DNA from: Ruegeria lacuscaerulensis
GTDB lineage: Bacteria > Pseudomonadota > Alphaproteobacteria > Rhodobacterales > Rhodobacteraceae
DNA: 64,000 nucleotides
Direction of reading: 5' to 3'
NCBI RefSeq assembly: GCF_013033355.1
Contig: NZ_WQDY01000013.1
Location: 1 to 64,000, forward strand
Shown here: piece by piece, positions 61,873 to 64,000 of the stretch
How positions within the stretch are numbered: the first letter of the stretch is position 1
How the letters are laid out: every line of letters begins with the position of its first letter
Program-made: the position numbers and the translations under genes
Notes under the pieces: model-generated
Told to the model about the DNA's origin: nothing
The model's database searches: none
What the model saw: only the letters and a program-made list of their open reading frames with translations

Positions 61873-61892
61873 GCCCGGCGTGTTCGCCGGGC
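61873..61892. other. Perfect GC hairpin in the divergent promoter region
   Basis: GCCCGGCG-TGTT-CGCCGGGC is an 8-bp perfect stem with a 4-base loop in the 166-base region between the CadC-like regulator and the secreted protein gene. In the plus direction the text after it (GTAGCATTTTCGGGG) has only a short T-run. It may be an operator palindrome, an attenuator, or a leftover terminator. Confidence 0.45.
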
Positions 61893-61951
61893 GTAGCATT
61901 TTCGGGGGTTAGCGCTCCGTAACGTTATCTGAAGCAAAAAGGAGACACGAT

Positions 61952-62368
61952 ATGGCACAACTAAAAACACTTTGCATGGCTGCCGCCTTCGCTCTGGCGG
62001 GAAGCATGGCATTCGCTGAAACGGATCTTGATGCGGCATTGAACAACGGTGCCGAGCGCCTCAATGCCGATCAGATCGCAGAGCTACTGATCGGAAATAC
62101 TGTGACAGCCACGTCGGGAGAGAAGCGATTTCGCTTTTTCTATGACCCGAACAATGTCGTGAGCGGAGAGCTTGTGAACGGTGGATGGAGCGGTGCCGGC
62201 GCATTTGCCATCACCGATACAGACAAGGTTTGCGTTTCCATGGCCGCCGACAAGGGGCGTTATCGCTGCATGACAGTGCTGCGTGTCGGGGACTCAGTCC
62301 GGAAGTTCAGCGCCGATGGAAAGAGTACTTTCGAGCTGCACAGCTTTGAACCGTCTACTGGTCTCTGA
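61952..62368 (+). CDS. Small secreted protein of unknown function
   Basis: 138 residues; signal peptide MAQLKTLCMAAAFALAGSMA followed by FAE, cleavage near residue 22. The mature part resembles small periplasmic DUF995-like proteins (LNADQIAELLIGNTVTATSG EKRFRFFYDPN, then VCVSMAADKGRYRCMTVLRV with two Cys that may pair). AAGGAGAC precedes the ATG. It is divergent from the membrane-bound CadC-like regulator, which probably controls it. The family call is tentative. Confidence 0.75.
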   Translation: MAQLKTLCMAAAFALAGSMAFAETDLDAALNNGAERLNADQIAELLIGNTVTATSGEKRFRFFYDPNNVVSGELVNGGWSGAGAFAITDTDKVCVSMAADKGRYRCMTVLRVGDSVRKFSADGKSTFELHSFEPSTGL

Positions 62369-62569
62369 GTTTCGGTTTCGAACTGGTTCTAACTCTGGAC
62401 CTGCCATTTTTCTGGTTAAGGAGAAATAGCAGGCGCGAACCCAGTTGCCCTGTTCTCCATATGCGGTGAATGGTCGATTTTTTGGGCTGCCTCGCAGCAT
62501 CATTGGCCATGCCTAACGGCAGCAAAGGGCCGGGGTTACTGGCATGCGTTCCTCGTATCGTTGCAGTGT

Positions 62570-63619
62570 TTACTCAGTCGGCCGCGACTTCCTTACTGTA
62601 CTCCCGGGAATTAGTCGAAACCCGACATCAGTCGTGGACTTGGTTGGTTCGCCGTTGATTTGGGCCAGAACCATTTCCGCTGCAATCTGGCCAATTTTCA
62701 GATGGGGCACCGCAATTGACGTCAGCCGATAAGGTTGTATCGCTGAAATCGGTAAATCGCCCCATCCGGCGATGCCGATGTCATCCGGAACGCTTAATCC
62801 GATTTTCTGGGCGTAATGCAGTCCACCAATCGCCATGTTGTCGTTCTGATAGAAAATGACCTTGATATCGCGGTGGGACGCAAGCAGCTGCTCGGTGCCG
62901 TAAAATCCGGTATAAAAGCCTGGCGTGTCCTTCAGCAGCAATTGTTTTTCGAGACGTCCGTTTGCATCTTCGATGGCTTTGGAGAAGCCGTTTAGACGTG
63001 CGGTTGCCGCGTTTGCCACGTCATGAGAGGTGCCGACATAGCCGAATTTCTGGTAGTTCATCCCGGCCAAATAGCGACCCATACTATAACCGCTGTCGAA
63101 ATGGTTAAGTCCGACGCACATATCCAAAGGGCTGGAATTGAAGTCCCAGATTTCTACCAACGGGATACCCGCGCCGCGTAGCATTTGGATCGCCTTCTGA
63201 CTATGCGAGCGGCCCGTGATAATCAGCCCGGCAGGTTGCCAGGACAGCACGGTCTCGATCCATTTTTCCTCGTGATCGATTTCATGCTCGGTGAGGCCCA
63301 GTACAGTCTGGTGTCCGAACGCGCCGAGTTTACGGTCGATGCCCTCCAGAACCTGCGCGAAGATTTCATTGCCCAGTTCAGGGATGCTGACCCCGACAAA
63401 AGTGGACTTCTTGTCGCCCGCAAAAACCGTCGCTAGCCGATTCGGTAGGTAGCCCAACCTGTCCACCTCGGCCATAACCTTCGCGCGTGTTTTTTCCGAA
63501 AACCCACCCTCGTCGCGCAAGACTCGGCTGGCCGTCATCTTGGACACACCCGCAGCTTTCGCTACCTCGGCAAGGCTTACTTTATTGTTTTTATTTGATT
63601 TATCAGTGTCGCTGCTCAT
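62570..63619 (-). CDS. LacI/GntR-type (gluconate-repressor-like) regulator
   Basis: 349 residues. LacI headpiece VSLAEVAKAAGVSKMTASRV LRDEGGFSEKTRAKVMAEVD RLGYLPN, then the effector domain. The overall pattern (IPELGNEIFAQVLEGI, then GWGDLPISAIQPYRLTSIAV P) is like GntR-type LacI repressors. Two copies of a site with half-site GTTAC lie upstream, one directly in front of its own start codon, indicating autoregulation. It is divergent from a sugar ABC operon that begins at 63720. Confidence 0.9.
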   Translation of the reverse strand: MSSDTDKSNKNNKVSLAEVAKAAGVSKMTASRVLRDEGGFSEKTRAKVMAEVDRLGYLPNRLATVFAGDKKSTFVGVSIPELGNEIFAQVLEGIDRKLGAFGHQTVLGLTEHEIDHEEKWIETVLSWQPAGLIITGRSHSQKAIQMLRGAGIPLVEIWDFNSSPLDMCVGLNHFDSGYSMGRYLAGMNYQKFGYVGTSHDVANAATARLNGFSKAIEDANGRLEKQLLLKDTPGFYTGFYGTEQLLASHRDIKVIFYQNDNMAIGGLHYAQKIGLSVPDDIGIAGWGDLPISAIQPYRLTSIAVPHLKIGQIAAEMVLAQINGEPTKSTTDVGFRLIPGSTVRKSRPTE

Positions 63620-63621
63620 TT

Positions 63622-63637
63622 ACGTTACGGGTAACTC
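63622..63637. promoter_or_regulatory. Operator copy 1 in front of the LacI-type gene
   Basis: ACGTTACGGGTAACTC holds the dyad GTTAC-GG-GTAAC (63624-63635). It starts three bases upstream of the regulator's start codon, so bound repressor would block its own transcript. An exact 16-base copy is at 63681-63696. The dyad resembles the known GntR operator form GTTACCxGTAAC. Confidence 0.7.
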
Positions 63638-63680
63638 TTTTTTATTGACAATGGGCGGGTCTGTGCGAATGCTAGCGTAA

Positions 63681-63696
63681 CGTTACGGGTAACTCA
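63681..63696. promoter_or_regulatory. Operator copy 2 in front of the sugar ABC operon
   Basis: An exact repeat of the 16-base site ACGTTACGGGTAACTC. Here it overlaps a second, perfect palindrome GTAACGTTAC (63678-63687), so the region could bind two dimers. It lies 24 bases before the start of the ABC gene. Confidence 0.7.
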
Positions 63697-63719
63697 ATAC
63701 GATGTTGAGGAGCATCAGG

Positions 63720-64000
63720 GTGACCCAAGTCCAGGAGGAGACAGCCGTGCCCGGCACTGCACAAAACAATCTGTTCTTTGACGGGATAAAGAAGCATTTC
63801 GGAGGCACCTATGCGCTGCGTGACGTGTCACTGAATGTCGAACGCGGAGAGATTGTTGCCCTACTGGGAGAAAACGGAGCCGGGAAATCGACCCTCATCA
63901 AAATCCTTGGCGGAATTCACAAAGCGGATGAAGGGCGGGTTCTGATCAACGGTGAACCCTACGAACATCGTCCAGGTGGGTTCGGCGAGCGTCAGTCCGT
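63720..64000 (+). CDS. Sugar ABC transporter ATP-binding protein (RbsA/XylG type), partial
   Basis: The first 93 or so codons of an RbsA-type ATPase: [21 protein letters not shown], then Walker [35 protein letters not shown]. The gene runs off the window end. GAGGAG precedes the GTG at 63720. A second in-frame GTG at 63747 has AGGAGGAG and is an equally good start. Ribose/xylose-type importers carry such double ATPases; the sugar is unknown, but the GntR-like operators suggest a sugar or sugar acid controlled by the adjacent repressor. Confidence 0.88.
   Translation, partial: MTQVQEETAVPGTAQNNLFFDGIKKHFGGTYALRDVSLNVERGEIVALLGENGAGKSTLIKILGGIHKADEGRVLINGEPYEHRPGGFGERQS

Noticed and set aside
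1..64000. CRISPR arrays, tRNA or rRNA genes
   Set aside because: No regularly spaced repeats, cloverleaf-like segments or rRNA-like stretches were noticed on either strand.

Overview
The window looks like a chromosomal segment of a marine alphaproteobacterium of the Rhodobacterales (Roseobacter/Ruegeria type). The evidence is a polyol gene set in the order of the Rhodobacter sphaeroides smo/mtlK operon, a rhizobial GlpPQU-like ABC importer with a DUF2160 protein, moderately GC-rich coding sequence, and many solute-binding-protein transporters, each beside its own regulator. I see no rRNA, tRNA, CRISPR array or intact insertion sequence. Identifications come from reading protein motifs by eye; no database was searched.

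Layout. (1) 1-1995: gene-poor, decayed DNA with one doubtful small ORF and a Phd-antitoxin fragment. (2) 1996-16851: a catabolic island. On the minus strand are an ABM-fold membrane protein, a DsbA/HCCA-isomerase-like protein, an SDR lacking its catalytic Tyr, a GFA protein, an old yellow enzyme, a coniferyl-aldehyde-dehydrogenase-type ALDH and two tautomerase-like proteins. AraC and LysR regulators follow. On the plus strand are a di-iron hydroxylase (sterol desaturase family), an HSL-type esterase, a GMC alcohol oxidase/dehydrogenase, an acyl-CoA ligase and a BASS transporter. (3) 17027-17473: a broken nitronate monooxygenase. (4) 17553-26647: sorbitol/mannitol uptake and oxidation (smoEFGK-smoS-mtlK) with a LacI regulator and divergent xylB. 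(5) 26899-31225: a cupin-XRE regulator divergent from a tightly overlapped operon of luciferase-like monooxygenase, GST, flavin reductase, hydrolase and SnoaL-like protein. (6) 31578-42066: a ten-gene minus-strand operon with a GlpPQU-like ABC importer, a fused DhaK-DhaL kinase, a LacI regulator, a TIM-barrel epimerase and a Gfo/Idh/MocA dehydrogenase, preceded by two palindromic operators. (7) 42466-50738: a MOSC protein, then tetR-aruH-aruI-ddaH (arginine transaminase route plus a dimethylargininase-like enzyme), divergent from a basic-amino-acid ABC importer. (8) 50809-56617: an AraC regulator divergent from a secreted amidohydrolase, a DUF3299 protein, a porin and a dipeptidase-like protein with a dismantled metal site. 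(9) 56618-58186: decayed mobile DNA (HNH nuclease and RecD-like helicase remnants). (10) 58187-62368: a class III adenylate cyclase and a CadC-like regulator sharing the same TolB-like/TPR sensor half, plus a small secreted protein. (11) 62570-64000: a LacI/GntR-type repressor and the start of a sugar ABC operon, with two copies of a likely operator between them.

Most of the segment is nutrient scavenging: each transporter-enzyme set carries a dedicated regulator, usually divergent, and several intergenic regions hold clear palindromes that are good operator candidates. The least explained sets are the catabolic island in (2), the monooxygenase/GST operon in (5), the DhaKL/Gfo operon in (6), the arginine/methylarginine set in (7) and the envelope hydrolase/porin set in (8).
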